In this document: in pieces, positions 45,114-56,900 of the stretch
Layout of the letters: each line of letters starts with the position of its first letter
Numbering within the stretch: position 1 is the stretch's first letter
From: CAVUCE01 sp963739985
Lineage (GTDB): Bacteria > Bacteroidota > Ignavibacteria > Ignavibacteriales > Ignavibacteriaceae
DNA length: 64,000 nucleotides
Direction: 5' to 3'
Assembly: GCA_963739985.1 (NCBI GenBank)
Contig: CAVUCE010000021.1
Location: 124,001-188,000, forward strand
The notes under the pieces: generated by a model
Seen by the model: only the letters and a program-made list of their open reading frames with translations
What the model was told of the DNA's origin: nothing
The model's database searches: none
Program-made: the position numbers and the translations under genes

Positions 45114-47891
45114 TTAACCGGTATTTCTTACACCGGCTGCTATACCATTAACTGTCGACCTTAATAGGAAAAGTAATTCATTTTTATTTTTCGTCGAAAG
45201 TTTTTGATTTCTAAAGGATTTAATAAATCTTACTTGTATGAAGCTGATCGGATCGATATACGGATTTCGCAATAACAAAGATCTCTGCAGTGATTTATCG
45301 GCGTCTAATAAGTTTTCCTCGCCGGTAATTTTTAATACTGCCTCGCATGAATTTTCATACTCCTCATTTATCATATTGAAGATACTTTTTGCCTCACTAT
45401 TTTTATCACAAAGCGAGAGATATTCTTTTCCGATTGTCATATCCGTTTTTAACAAAACCATTTCTATGTTCTGAACAAGTACCTTAAAAAATTCCCAATC
45501 ATTGTATATTTTTTGTAATTCATTCCATGAAGTAGAATTGTTCTCAAGGGAAGTCTTTATTGCATGTCCAAATCCGAACCAACCAGAAATTGTCTGGCGA
45601 TTTTGAGTCCACGAAAAAACCCATGGAATGGCTCTTAGGGCACGTATATCTTTAGTCTTTTTCCTTGATGCGGGTCGAGAACCAATTTCAATCTGTTCAA
45701 TAATATCAATCGGTGTTGCGGTTCTAAAATAGTCAATGAATGAATCATTGGTTACTAACTCCCTATATTTTAAAAAAGCTTCATTAGAGATTTCACCGAG
45801 TATTTTCCCATATTTAGAAAAATAATCTATTTCATCTTGTGATTTTGATTTTGAAGTTGTTAACAAAACTGCTGATGAAATTAATTCGAGACTTCGATTG
45901 GCTCTTTCAGGGATCAAGTATTTAGAGCTAATCATTTCACCTTGTTCGGTGATTTTTATCTTTCCGTTTACCGTTCTGGGCGGTTGTGCTAAAATTGATT
46001 GGTTTAACGGACCGCCGCCTCTGGAAATACTTCCGCCCCGACCGTGAAATAGAATAAGATCTATTTTATTTGAATCGCATAAATGCTTTAAGTTTAATTG
46101 TGCATGATAAAGTTCGTAATTTGATGTTACAATTCCGCCATCTTTATTACTGTCGGAATAGCCAAGCATTATTTTTTGATTTTTATCTCTATTAAGGATG
46201 TGCTGTTTATAAGCACTGTTAGAAAATAGAATATCCATAATGCTTTCGCAGCTTCTTAGATCTTCAATTGTTTCAAACAAAGGTAAAATATCGAGATTTG
46301 ATTTAATTATTTTACCGTGTAATACAGTTACCAAACCAGCCTCTTTAGCCAAAAGTAAAGCATTTAATACATCGCTAACCGAGGAGCAGTTACTAATTAT
46401 ATAATCGTTGCAAGCAGTAGGAGAAATGTTTTTATTTCCCCAGCTTATCAAAGAAAATTCATTCAAGACTTGTTTTGTAACATCGGAAAGATTGCTGAAA
46501 TTATTCACCAACGGTCTTGAATTTAATATCTCATCCGTTAATAAAATTATCTTTTCTTCTTCATTTAAATTTTTATAATTTGCTGAAACATCTGAATAAT
46601 CAAAAATATTTTCTATTGCGGAATTTAATAACGAAGAATTCTGTCTAATATCAATCGCAGTTAATTTAAATCCAAAAGTTTTCACCTTATAAATAAGCGG
46701 AAGTATTTTTGAATCAGCAATTAATTGTCCCTTATTATCACAATAGCTATTGTACATTAAATATAAATCGTTCAGCATATCATCGGGTGAATTATATTTA
46801 TGTTCGCGATTGTCAATTGTTCGTTGAAGTTTGATTGAAATTAAAAATAGTTTTGATCTATAAATTTCGGATGGATCTCTTAGTATTCCATCTGTCTCTT
46901 CAATATTAAATAATTCAATTTCGTTTTTAACTGAATTACTAAGCTTGGAAGAAGCTTTAATAATATTCAAAGAAGAGCTGAGAGATGTGTATAAAATATC
47001 TAGATCTTTTTGATAGAGAGAAATAATTTGTTTTTTATTATTTGTTAATGTTTGCTTTGTTACGTCAATAGTTACGAAGGGATGTCCGTCTCTATCTCCT
47101 CCCATCCATGATCCAAATTTCAAGAATGTAGGAGAATGTTCTTCAACCTGGTAAATGTTTTTAAGATGATTATTAAACGACAAATAAAAATTTGGAATCA
47201 AATCGTATAAAACATCCTTAAAAAAGAATGCCCCTCTCTGAATTTCGTCTCTAACGGTAACTTTGTGAAATCTAATTTCGTTGGACTGCCATAAAAGTGT
47301 GATTTCAGTTTGTAATTGCTGCTTAATATTTTCAATCTCAAATTCGGTTAAATTTTCAATCTCTCTTTGCAAAAGCAATTGACTAATTTTTAATATTTTT
47401 CTTAGTATAGTTTGTCGGGTTGCCTCAGTTGGATGAGCAGTAAATACGGGTATTATTTCTAAAGCATTAATAATATTATATAGTTCTTTTTTAGAAACCT
47501 TGTTATTTTTCAATTGTATAAGCGAATCCTCAAGCGAACCTTTTTGTGGAGTATCATCAAGAAAAATATGGGCACGCTGTCTTCTTATTCTATGTATTTC
47601 ATCTGCGGCATTAACCAAAATAAAATATGTTGAAAAAGCTCTTACAACCTTATGCGCTTCTTGAACACTTAATGAATCGATTAGTTTTATAATTTTATTT
47701 CGCGTATTATCAGAATAATTTGTACGCAATTCTTTTGTAAGAGCTCTAAGTTTTTCCTCTGTTTCGTATAACTCAATACCTTCTTGCTCTTTTAATACGT
47801 TTCCAAGTATTATTCCCAATTCGCGGATATCTTTTTTTAATGGAAGATCTTTATCCGAATCCTCTAATAAATTTAAGGCTCTTTTGTTCAT
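45114..47891 (-). CDS. ppc: Phosphoenolpyruvate carboxylase
   Basis: Carboxylates PEP to oxaloacetate, refilling the TCA cycle. At 925 residues it is near the usual length. Catalytic signatures are intact: VFTAHPTEATRQTILRK (active His), GSWMGGDRDGHPFVT, ILFHGRGGSISRGGGPLNQSI (glycine-rich loop), AIPWVFSWTQNRQTISGWFG, and the C-terminal RSTVNGIAAGVRNTG ending in the conserved NTG. Single gene, convergent with the PorV-like operon, with a long upstream intergenic region shared with the GNAT gene. Confidence 0.97.
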   Translation of the reverse strand: MNKRALNLLEDSDKDLPLKKDIRELGIILGNVLKEQEGIELYETEEKLRALTKELRTNYSDNTRNKIIKLIDSLSVQEAHKVVRAFSTYFILVNAADEIHRIRRQRAHIFLDDTPQKGSLEDSLIQLKNNKVSKKELYNIINALEIIPVFTAHPTEATRQTILRKILKISQLLLQREIENLTEFEIENIKQQLQTEITLLWQSNEIRFHKVTVRDEIQRGAFFFKDVLYDLIPNFYLSFNNHLKNIYQVEEHSPTFLKFGSWMGGDRDGHPFVTIDVTKQTLTNNKKQIISLYQKDLDILYTSLSSSLNIIKASSKLSNSVKNEIELFNIEETDGILRDPSEIYRSKLFLISIKLQRTIDNREHKYNSPDDMLNDLYLMYNSYCDNKGQLIADSKILPLIYKVKTFGFKLTAIDIRQNSSLLNSAIENIFDYSDVSANYKNLNEEEKIILLTDEILNSRPLVNNFSNLSDVTKQVLNEFSLISWGNKNISPTACNDYIISNCSSVSDVLNALLLAKEAGLVTVLHGKIIKSNLDILPLFETIEDLRSCESIMDILFSNSAYKQHILNRDKNQKIMLGYSDSNKDGGIVTSNYELYHAQLNLKHLCDSNKIDLILFHGRGGSISRGGGPLNQSILAQPPRTVNGKIKITEQGEMISSKYLIPERANRSLELISSAVLLTTSKSKSQDEIDYFSKYGKILGEISNEAFLKYRELVTNDSFIDYFRTATPIDIIEQIEIGSRPASRKKTKDIRALRAIPWVFSWTQNRQTISGWFGFGHAIKTSLENNSTSWNELQKIYNDWEFFKVLVQNIEMVLLKTDMTIGKEYLSLCDKNSEAKSIFNMINEEYENSCEAVLKITGEENLLDADKSLQRSLLLRNPYIDPISFIQVRFIKSFRNQKLSTKNKNELLFLLRSTVNGIAAGVRNTG

Positions 47892-48355
47892 ATAATTTCG
47901 GTTTTGTTTTTAAGGAATTGATTTATAGTAAAGATAAAAAATATTTTAAAATATAATATAGCCAAGAATCTAAATCACAGAGAAAAGCCGAATTATATCC
48001 TAATAAATTCTTATTTAAGCAATTATTACCACAATCCGTTATAAAATTCTTATTGATAAGTTTAATTATTGTCTTTTCAGTCGATAATTAAATTATATAA
48101 TCGTTATTTCCCTCAATTATTGGTTAAAAACTTGAAAAAGTGCCATATTATGTTATTTTATAAAAAAAAGTACGTATAAGCTTTAAATGCCTTCAAATCC
48201 ATTCTTTTTTACGGTTATTCAAATTCTCTCAATAATGCCGGCTCAATTAACCGACTTATATAATTACAATTCTTTACATAGTTATTCTTTGTTAACAAAA
48301 TTAACAAATGAGTAATTATGTTAAAACAATTTGCAAAATAAATTAAGGAAGAAAG
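47892..48355. other. Divergent intergenic region, ppc / GNAT operon
   Basis: About 460 AT-rich bases that should hold promoters of both ppc and the downstream operon. AATTAAGGAAGAAAG is the ribosome site of the GNAT gene. I see no RNA gene, repeat or small ORF. Confidence 0.45.
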
Positions 48356-48805
48356 ATGTTAAATATTATAAAACTAAATTCTGAAAATGATTTCGACGAA
48401 AAGGTTGATAAGGAAAAATTTATCAACTTTTTATACGAGCATTTAGATCGTTTTGGCGATTCTAAATCGGCAATCTCAAAATGTATTGATTATGCGTTTT
48501 CCAAAGATCAAGGAAAAGGTGGTTTTTTATTAGCCGCTTTTTATGAAGATGAACTTGCAGGAGCTTTGATTATGAACAATACAGGAATGAATGAATATAT
48601 TCCTGAGAATATACTGGTATATGTTGCAGTGAACAGCAAGTTTCGCAATAAAGGAATCGGTAGGCAAGTTATTGAAGAAGCTATAAAACAATCGGAGGGG
48701 AATGTTGCATTGCACGTAGAATATGACAATCCCGCAAAACGATTATACGAAAGACTTGGATTTAATTCTAAGTATGCAGAAATGCGCTTAAATAAGGGAG
48801 AATAA
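48356..48805 (+). CDS. GNAT-family N-acetyltransferase
   Basis: A 149-residue GNAT enzyme. The acetyl-CoA site is VYVAVNSKFRNKGIGRQVIEEAI (R/Q-x-x-G-x-G/A form). The C-terminal ALHVEYDNPAKRLYERLGF is the usual last motif. The stop is 2 bases before the start of the racemase-like gene, so the two are translationally coupled; this suggests an amino-acid or peptide acceptor. Substrate is not predictable from sequence. Confidence 0.88.
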   Translation: MLNIIKLNSENDFDEKVDKEKFINFLYEHLDRFGDSKSAISKCIDYAFSKDQGKGGFLLAAFYEDELAGALIMNNTGMNEYIPENILVYVAVNSKFRNKGIGRQVIEEAIKQSEGNVALHVEYDNPAKRLYERLGFNSKYAEMRLNKGE

Positions 48806-48807
48806 CA

Positions 48808-49890
48808 ATGGCAACACTTACAATTGATACGGGAAAAATTTGTAGTAATATTGTTAAGTTAGAAGATTTTCTTTCAAAGAACGGAATCCAATGGACTCTT
48901 GTATCAAAGATGCTTTGTGGTGATAAAGCTACTTTAGAAAAAATAATACCAAATGATTGTATTAAAAGCTTGCACTCGGTTGGGGATTCTCGAATTTCCA
49001 ATCTTAAAGTAGTTAAAGAAATTAAACCTGATGTAGTTACAATGTATATTAAGCCGCCCGCACTTAACCAGGTAAAGAATGTTATTAAGTATGCGGATAT
49101 CTCTCTGAATACTTCTTACAAAACAATAGAAGCGTTAAACAGGGAGGCTGAACAACAGGGTAAAGTGCACAGGGTAATTGTAATGATAGAAATGGGTGAA
49201 CTTAGAGAAGGAATTTTGCGAGATGATATACTTATGTTCTACGAAAAAATATTCAAACTTGATAATATACAAGTAAGTGGAATTGGAACTAACTTAGGTT
49301 GCATGTACGGCATTGAACCTACATACGATAAATTAATTCAATTGAGTTTATTTAAGAATTTGATTGAAGCTAAATTTGATAAGAAAATGGAACTTGCTTC
49401 AGGTGGAACCTCTATAACTCTTCCTCTTATTTCGAAACAAAAAATTCCTAAAGGAGTTAATCATTTTAGAATTGGTGAGGCTGCTTTATTGGGCACATCT
49501 CCATTGGATAACGATAAGTTCAGAAATCTTTCTACATCTACAATAAATTTTGCAGCTGATATTTTAGAACTTCAAAAAAAAGAAATGGTGCCCGACGGGG
49601 TTATGGGAGAAGCGGCTATAGGACAATTTGAAGATTTTGAAGATGATAATCCGCATAAAGAATCATATCGCTGCATCGTTGATTTTGGCCAACTGGATGT
49701 TGATGCTAAAAATCTAACTCCAAAAGATAAGCGAGTCAAATTTGTCGGTACAACTTCCGACATGACTGTTTATGAAATTGGTGAACAAGGCGCTGGTTAT
49801 CATGTTCATCAACAATTGCACTTTTATCCTAATTATATGTCTGTTGCACGTTTGATGAATTCGCGGTACATGTCTAAAAAAGTTATATAA
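48808..49890 (+). CDS. Alanine/ornithine-racemase-family PLP enzyme
   Basis: A 360-residue fold-type III PLP protein related to ornithine racemase (Orr) and the YhfX group. It has an N-terminal alanine-racemase-type barrel with the PLP lysine in LVSKMLCGDK (Lys34). Later blocks are HSVGDSRISNLK, VIVMIEMGELREGI and the ASGGTSITLPL phosphate-binding region. It differs clearly from the true Alr encoded at 52682, so the operon has two distinct racemases. Coupled to the GNAT gene. Amino-acid specificity unknown. Confidence 0.82.
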   Translation: MATLTIDTGKICSNIVKLEDFLSKNGIQWTLVSKMLCGDKATLEKIIPNDCIKSLHSVGDSRISNLKVVKEIKPDVVTMYIKPPALNQVKNVIKYADISLNTSYKTIEALNREAEQQGKVHRVIVMIEMGELREGILRDDILMFYEKIFKLDNIQVSGIGTNLGCMYGIEPTYDKLIQLSLFKNLIEAKFDKKMELASGGTSITLPLISKQKIPKGVNHFRIGEAALLGTSPLDNDKFRNLSTSTINFAADILELQKKEMVPDGVMGEAAIGQFEDFEDDNPHKESYRCIVDFGQLDVDAKNLTPKDKRVKFVGTTSDMTVYEIGEQGAGYHVHQQLHFYPNYMSVARLMNSRYMSKKVI

Positions 49891-50028
49891 GTATAAAATA
49901 AATATTTGAACGGCTGCATAATTCAAATTGATTTTTGGATTATGCAGTTTGTGTATAGTTGAAGTAGTATAAAATAACTGGGGAAAGGAAATAAAAAAAA
50001 TCATAAATAAAAATATAGGGTAGTTTAA

Positions 50029-51504
50029 ATGCATTTAATTGATATCTTAGAGTTTGTTGTTTACATGCTGGTAATGCTTGGTATCGGCTTCTTCTTTCTC
50101 AAAAAAAATCAAGATGCCGAAGATTATTTTGTCGGCGGTAGAAAAATGGGAAGCATTCATGTTGGCCTTTCTGTTGTAGCAACAGATGTTGGTGGCGGTT
50201 TTTCAATTGGGTTAGGCGGACTAGGATTTGTTATGGGGATCTCAGGGTCTTGGATGTTGTTTTCCGGATTATTAGGCGCTTGGGTGAGTGCAGTTTTTTT
50301 AATACCAAGAGTAAGCAAAATTGCCAGACTGAAAAATTTATATACATTCCCGCAAATGCTTGAACATTTTTATAATAACAAAGTAGCTTTAATTGCCGGA
50401 ATAATATCAGCAATCGGTTATATCGGTTTTACAAGTTCGCAAATTCTAGCAGGAGCTAAATTAGCTGCAGCATCTTTTGTAAATCTAGATATGGAAACTG
50501 CATTAATTATTATGGGTGCTATTGTTATAATTTATACTGCGCTTGGTGGAATAAAAGCTGTGATCTATACGGACACGGTTCAATGGATTATTTTAATGGC
50601 AGGTTTAGTGTTTATTGGAATTCCTGTTTCTTATTTTGCCATCGGAGGTTATAGTGCAATTACTTCTACCCTATCAAGCGACTTTTTAAGTTTTTCAAAC
50701 GTAAGCTGGCAAACGTTGGTTAATTGGGGCGTAACAATTGTCCCTATATGGTTTGTCGGAATGACTCTTTATCAGAGAATATATGCATGCGAAACTGAAA
50801 AAGTAGCAAAAAAAGCATGGTTTATTGCCGGACTATTTGAATGGCCAATTATGGCGTTAATGGGTGTAACGCTGGGAATGTTTGGACGAGTTGCAGCTGA
50901 TCAAGGAATGTTCCAACATTTAGGTTATGCAACAATTGCAAGCATGGATCCGGAAATGGGGCTTCCGCTTCTTTTAAGAACCATTCTTCCTGTGGGTTTA
51001 ATGGGACTTATGATGTCGGCATATTTTTCCGCAATTATGTCCACAGCAGATAGTTGTTTGATGGCTGCTTCCGGTAATGTTGCTTCGGATATAATTGATG
51101 TGTTCTTTAAGGTTAGCAAAAATGAAAAGAAATTTCTAAAATTATCACAATGGTTAACTTTAATTATAGGAATTTTGGCTCTTTGGTTGGCTAGCTCAAT
51201 GCAAAACGTTCTTCAATTAATGCTGTATTCGTATGCTTTTATGGTTTCAGGATTATTTGTTCCGGTGTTGGGAGCTTTTTTATGGAAGAAGAGTAGTTCG
51301 ATAGCTGCTATTTGGGCAATGATAATTGGCGGAGGAACTACTATTACTCTAATCGCTTTAAATACACCTTTACCATTAAAACTTGATCCTAATATTTTTG
51401 GAATACTTGCATCTGCAATTACTTTTATATTACTTGGATTTATTTTTCCAAGCAACGGAGTTGCGGAAGAAATTGAAAATGTAAATGTTGTAAATGCAAA
51501 TTGA
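50029..51504 (+). CDS. Sodium:solute symporter (SSS family)
   Basis: A 491-residue transporter with about 13 membrane helices. Family marks are AEDYFVGGRKMGSIHVGLSVVATDVGGG near the N-terminus, ALGGIKAVIYTDTVQW in the middle and LMGLMMSAYFSAIMSTADSCLMAASG (the SSS signature). It moves a solute with Na+ into the cell. Flanked by racemase and hydrolase genes, so amino acids or small peptides are plausible substrates (inference). Confidence 0.93.
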   Translation: MHLIDILEFVVYMLVMLGIGFFFLKKNQDAEDYFVGGRKMGSIHVGLSVVATDVGGGFSIGLGGLGFVMGISGSWMLFSGLLGAWVSAVFLIPRVSKIARLKNLYTFPQMLEHFYNNKVALIAGIISAIGYIGFTSSQILAGAKLAAASFVNLDMETALIIMGAIVIIYTALGGIKAVIYTDTVQWIILMAGLVFIGIPVSYFAIGGYSAITSTLSSDFLSFSNVSWQTLVNWGVTIVPIWFVGMTLYQRIYACETEKVAKKAWFIAGLFEWPIMALMGVTLGMFGRVAADQGMFQHLGYATIASMDPEMGLPLLLRTILPVGLMGLMMSAYFSAIMSTADSCLMAASGNVASDIIDVFFKVSKNEKKFLKLSQWLTLIIGILALWLASSMQNVLQLMLYSYAFMVSGLFVPVLGAFLWKKSSSIAAIWAMIIGGGTTITLIALNTPLPLKLDPNIFGILASAITFILLGFIFPSNGVAEEIENVNVVNAN

Positions 51505-51523
51505 TTTTTATAAAGGATAATAT

Positions 51524-52672
51524 TTGTCTAAAGCTGAATTTAATTTTGAATCAGTTACAGAACTGAGAAAAACATTACATGAAAATCCTGAGCTTTCTGA
51601 TTATGAATTCGAAACATCTAAAAGATTAATTGATTATATCGGAAAATTTAAACCGGATCAAATAATTGAAGGATTGGGAGGCGCAGGACTTGCTTTTGTA
51701 TTTAATGGGAAAGCTGCCGGAAAAACGATTATGTTTCGTAGCGAACTTGATGCTTTACCAATTCAGGAAGTCAACAATTTCAATTATAAATCGAAACTTA
51801 AAAATGTTTCTCATAAATGTGGTCATGATGGACATATGTCCATTATGGCTGCGTTTGCGGAAGCAGTTTCAAATAATCGACCGCAAACGGGAAGAGTAGT
51901 TATACTTTTCCAACCAGCTGAAGAAACCGGCGCCGGAGCAAAACGTGTGATTGAAGATGAAAAATTTAATTCTATAAAACCGGATTGGATTTTTGCACTT
52001 CATAATCTGCCCGGGTTCGATAAAAGCGAAATTATATTAACAAATGAAAACTTTGCATCTGCTTCAAAAGGAGTGATAATTCAGTTACACGGCAAAACTT
52101 CCCATGCTGCAGAACCTGAAATGGGTATTAATCCTGCAATCGCAGTTTCCAATCTTATAAAAGGGTTGATCGATTTGCCGACTAAAACCAAAGAATTAAA
52201 TAATTATACTTTAGTAACTTTAATTCATGTTTTACTCGGCGAAAAAGCATTTGGTACTTCACCGGGAGAAGCTGAAGTGTGTGCAACAATTCGCTCTTAT
52301 CTAAATGAAGATATGGAATTACTAACAGATAGAATACTTAAGTTAGTTCACGATGTCTCGATGAATCAAAAACTAGAATCTAATGTACAATGGGTAGAGG
52401 AATTTCCCGCAACAATTAATAATTCTATTGCTGTTGATGAAATTATCAAAGCCGCTAGTCTGAATAATTATAACTATCAGATTTTAGAAAAGCCATTTAG
52501 ATGGTCTGAGGACTTTGGACATTTTACCGGTGAAATAAAAGGTGCGATGTTTGGTCTTGGCTCCGGTAAAGATCATCCGGATTTGCATAATCCCGATTAT
52601 GATTTCCCGGATGAAATTATAGAAACGGGAGTCAATATGTTCTTTTCAATTTATAAATCACTATTGAGTTAG
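51524..52672 (+). CDS. M20-family amidohydrolase
   Basis: A 382-residue zinc-dependent amidohydrolase of the aminoacylase/hippurate hydrolase/IAA-amino-acid hydrolase group. Metal-binding motifs are HKCGHDGHMS and QPAEETGAGAKRVI; the HGKTSHAAEPEMGINPAIA dimerisation domain and the final GSGKDHPDLHNPDYDFPDE are typical. The start is TTG 51524 with AAAGGA upstream. It would release an amino acid from an N-acyl or dipeptide substrate in the cytoplasm. It sits 19 bases after the symporter and 9 bases before alr. Confidence 0.92.
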   Translation: MSKAEFNFESVTELRKTLHENPELSDYEFETSKRLIDYIGKFKPDQIIEGLGGAGLAFVFNGKAAGKTIMFRSELDALPIQEVNNFNYKSKLKNVSHKCGHDGHMSIMAAFAEAVSNNRPQTGRVVILFQPAEETGAGAKRVIEDEKFNSIKPDWIFALHNLPGFDKSEIILTNENFASASKGVIIQLHGKTSHAAEPEMGINPAIAVSNLIKGLIDLPTKTKELNNYTLVTLIHVLLGEKAFGTSPGEAEVCATIRSYLNEDMELLTDRILKLVHDVSMNQKLESNVQWVEEFPATINNSIAVDEIIKAASLNNYNYQILEKPFRWSEDFGHFTGEIKGAMFGLGSGKDHPDLHNPDYDFPDEIIETGVNMFFSIYKSLLS

Positions 52673-52681
52673 GGGAAATTA

Positions 52682-53830
52682 ATGTTTAATACTTCGTTGT
52701 TAGAAATTAATAAATCAGCGGTTGAGAATAACATTAAATTTCTCAAAAAGCAATTTGGTGGTTCTATAAAAATCTCTTCAGTAGTAAAAGGAAATGCATA
52801 TGGACATGGAATAGAAGCATTCATACCAATAGTTGAAGATTGTGGCATTCGGCATTTCTCGGTTTTTAGTGCAGTGGAAGCGCTTAAAGTAAAAAAAGTA
52901 ATAAGAAAAAATTCAGATATTATGATTATGGGAATGATTGATAATTCTGAATTAGAATGGGCAATTACGAACAAGATTGAATTATTCGTCTTTGATCTTG
53001 AAAGATTGAATTATGCATTAAGTGTTTCCCAAAAACTTAATAAACCTGCAAGAATTCATTTGGAAGTTGAAACAGGTATGAATAGAACGGGATTTAAGAA
53101 GGAATACTTAAAGGAGGTAGCAAAAATAATTACTTCAAACTATGAAAATTTTATAGTTGAAGGTTTGTGTACACATTACGCAGGTGCAGAAAGTATAGCT
53201 AATTATGTTAGAATTCAAAAACAAATAAAACTATTTAATAGCATTTATAAATGGTTCGTTAAAAATGGCATTACTCCTAAACGCCAACACACAGCATGTT
53301 CAGCTGCGGCTATGACATATCCACAAACAAGGATGGATATGGTTAGAATTGGAATTTTGCAATACGGTTATTGGCCAAGTAAAGAAACATTTATTCATTA
53401 CGTAGCAAATAAAGAGAATAAATCAGATCCGTTGAAAAGAGTTATCACCTGGAAAACTAAAATAATGAGCATCAAAGAAGTCGATACCGGGGAGTTTGTT
53501 GGTTATGGTACAACTTATCTTGCTCTTACCAAAATGAAAGTCGCTATTATTCCGGTTGGTTATTCGCATGGATATAGCAGATCTTTAAGCAATCAAGGAA
53601 GATTACTGATTAGAGGTCATCGTGTAAGTGTAATAGGTTTAGTGAATATGAATTTACTAACTGCTGATGTAACTCAAATTCCGGGTGTAAAAATAGACGA
53701 CGAGGTAATTCTAATCGGCACACAAGGAGATTTAAGTATTTCTGTTTCTTCTTTTAGCGAACTTAGCGACCAGGTAAATTATGAATTATTAACACGCTTA
53801 CCTTCGCAAATCCCTCGTGTTATAGTTTAA
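52682..53830 (+). CDS. alr: Alanine racemase
   Basis: Interconverts L- and D-alanine. At 382 residues it has normal length. The PLP lysine is in SVVKGNAYGHG (Lys36); LEVETGMNRTGF, the active-site region ACSAAAMTYPQTRMDMVRIG and the C-terminal domain (VGYGTTYLALTKMKVAIIPVGYSHGYSR) are all present. AGGGGAAATTA precedes the ATG. It provides D-Ala for peptidoglycan or recovers it from muropeptides; the neighbouring amidases support the latter. Confidence 0.94.
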   Translation: MFNTSLLEINKSAVENNIKFLKKQFGGSIKISSVVKGNAYGHGIEAFIPIVEDCGIRHFSVFSAVEALKVKKVIRKNSDIMIMGMIDNSELEWAITNKIELFVFDLERLNYALSVSQKLNKPARIHLEVETGMNRTGFKKEYLKEVAKIITSNYENFIVEGLCTHYAGAESIANYVRIQKQIKLFNSIYKWFVKNGITPKRQHTACSAAAMTYPQTRMDMVRIGILQYGYWPSKETFIHYVANKENKSDPLKRVITWKTKIMSIKEVDTGEFVGYGTTYLALTKMKVAIIPVGYSHGYSRSLSNQGRLLIRGHRVSVIGLVNMNLLTADVTQIPGVKIDDEVILIGTQGDLSISVSSFSELSDQVNYELLTRLPSQIPRVIV

Positions 53831-53945
53831 ATTATCCGTGAAATCTCGCCATACCTTACTTATTCTTCATGTAATCCATAAAATATTTTTTTATCTTTAC
53901 ACATCACATAGTAGTTTCATTATACACTTAAATCAGAGAAGCAAT

Positions 53946-56900
53946 ATGAGAAAAACTATACCGATTCTTGCCGCATTTTTTGCATCAATAATTTTACTTT
54001 CCGGCTGTACAACAAAGCCTATTATAAAAGAAAAACCTACAACTAATATTTATGAGCGCGGATTAATTTTCAAAAATGAATTTGTTAAAGAAAACAAAGA
54101 GCTCAATCTTCCATACGGTACAAGAGTAGATACGGTTGCAATAGATACATCTAATAAATCAATCGTAATTAGATTTAATCAAGCCTTATCGTATATACCT
54201 TTTAGAGAAGAAAACGTAAAAAATATTTATTCTGTTGTTTATGATGTTTTTAAACCGGGATTTGAAAATTACTCTATTAAAATTTTAACACTAAATCATG
54301 ATATAAAAGAGCTAATTCCAAATTTTTATAGAAACAATCCGGCGGAATATGATAGTTCACGCCTACAGGTTTCTAAATCAAAAAGAGATAAACCGGTTAT
54401 TCAAAACATCAGTAAAAAATATCTTCCATCAGACGGACTTTACACTAGAAATATTGTTGTTTGGCCGAGTCATGGCTGGTATTATAATAATCGGGAAGAT
54501 CGTTGGGAATGGCAAAGACCTCGATTGTTTCAATCAGTAGAAGACTTAATACCTTATTCGTTTGTTATTCCATTTTTAGAGCCTATGTTGGAAAACGCTG
54601 GAGCAAATGTTTTTATACCAAGAGAAAGAGATGTTCAAACTAATGAAGTTGTGATTGACAATGATACGCCACCGGATAGCAGTTTAAGCAGATATATTGA
54701 AAAATCTGTAGATAAAGAACATAAATGGAAAAGAGGAATCGGTTCCGCCTTTGCAATAGGAAATCCGCCTTATCCGGTTGATTTTAATCCTTTCACTAGC
54801 GGAACTCATAATGTGGCAAAAACTGATTCAGTAGTTTCGGCAAGTTTTTCGTGGATTCCTCAAATTCCCGAGAGCGGTAAATATGCTGTTTATGTCTCTT
54901 ATAGTGCCTCCGATGCGAATACGAATGATGCCCATTATGTAGTTTATCATGAAGGACAAAAGACTGAGTTTGCAGTAAATCAAACTATTGGCGGCAACAC
55001 CTGGGAATATCTCGGTACATTTAAATTTGGAAAAGGTTACGATTCCGACAGTAACAAAGTTGTTTTAGTAAATAAAAGTGATGAAATAAATAAATTGATT
55101 TCTGCCGATGCCGTCCGTTTTGGCGGAGGTATGGCTAATATAATGAGGAACGGTCACACTAGCGGAAGACCAAGGTTTGTTGAAGGAAGTCGATATTATC
55201 TTCAATATATGGGAATGCCGGATACGTTGGTTTATAATTTTCATCATAACAAAAATGATTACACAGATGATTATCAAAGCAGAGCTGAATACGCTAACTA
55301 TCTTTATGGTAATCCTTATGGACCTAATAAAGACAGAACTGTGAAAGGTTTGGGAATTCCAATTGATATCTCTATGGCTTTTCATACTGATGCAGGAATT
55401 ACGCACAACGATACAACGGTTGGAACACTTTCAATTTATAGTTTATCGGGAGCTGATTCTCAGCAAGTTTACCCTGATGGAATTTCACGTATGGCAAATA
55501 GAGATTTAGCGGACATAATGCAAACAGAAATTGTTAATCAAATTAGAACAAAATTTGATCCCGTGTGGAACAGGCGGCAATTAAAAATTGGAAATTACAG
55601 TGAATCGTTTAGACCAAATTTTCCTGCTGTTTTGGTTGAATTACTTTCGCATCAAAACTTTTTAGATATGCGTTATGTACAGGATCCTACTTTTAGATTT
55701 ACAGTTGCTAGAGCAATGTATAAAGCGATGTTAAAATTCTTAAGCGTTCAATATAATTTTAAGTATGTTGTTCAACCGCTTCCCGTAAAAGATTTTTCTT
55801 CGACTTTTGACGGTTCAGGAAATGTTCATTTAGATTGGAAACCCGTTCTGGATTCAACAGAAATTACCGCAAAACCTGATCATTTTATAGTTTATACAAG
55901 AATAAACAACGGTGATTTTGATAACGGCATTAAGGTTGATGAACCAAGTGCAGTAATACGAAATATAAAATCTGGAGCTATATATAGCTTTAAGGTTACA
56001 GCCCTAAATAAAGGCGGAGAAAGTTTTCCTTCGGAAATCCTTTCTGTTTGTAAAATGGATAATGATAAAAAACCGGTTTTAATTGTTAACGGATTTGATA
56101 GGGTTGCTTCTCCGGCTTGGATAAATAGTAAAGATTATTCCGGATTTCTAAATCAAAAAGATCCTGGAATGCCATACCAATATGATGTAAGCTTCACCGG
56201 AGCGGAATATAACTTTGACCAAAATTCACCATATGTTTCAAACGATCGTCCCGGCTGGGGTGCGAGTCACGCAAATTATGAAACTAAGGTTATTGCGGGT
56301 AACACTTTCGATTATCCTTATGTGCACGGAGAAGCAATTAAGAGCGCTGGTTATTCCTTTGTTTCAACAAGCGCTGCTTCTGTTGAGAATGGCAGTGTGA
56401 ATCTAAATAATTATAAATTTGTTGATTTAATTTTAGGTGAGCAGAAATCAACTCATTGGCAAAAACCACAAGAAGATTCTCTTAACGGTTTGCGTTACCA
56501 GGCTTTTCCTGAAACATTGAGAAATAAAATTTCCGCTTATTGTAACTCCGGAGGAAATATCTTTATCTCGGGTGCTTATGTAGGCAGTGAATTATTTAAT
56601 TCGCCCGAGACAGATTCAACGAGTATTAAATTTGGGCAAGATATTCTAAAGATAAATTGGGATACCGATCATGCTTCTGTTGACGGAAATATCTTTGCTG
56701 CTAATAATAATTTTATGCCTAAGTTTACGCCGATTTCTTTTAATACTTCGTTTAATAAAAATATCTATGCGGTAAAATCACCTGACGCAATAAATAATAC
56801 AAAGGAAAGTAATACTCTTTTAAGGTATTCAGAAAATCAGTTTAGCGCAGGTACAGGTTATTTTGATAAATACGGAGTTATAGTATTTGGATTTCCGTTC

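Noticed and set aside
55065..55406. Minus-strand open frame of 113 codons
   Set aside because: It is opposite the conserved amidase and golvesin-type coding region and has no start signal.
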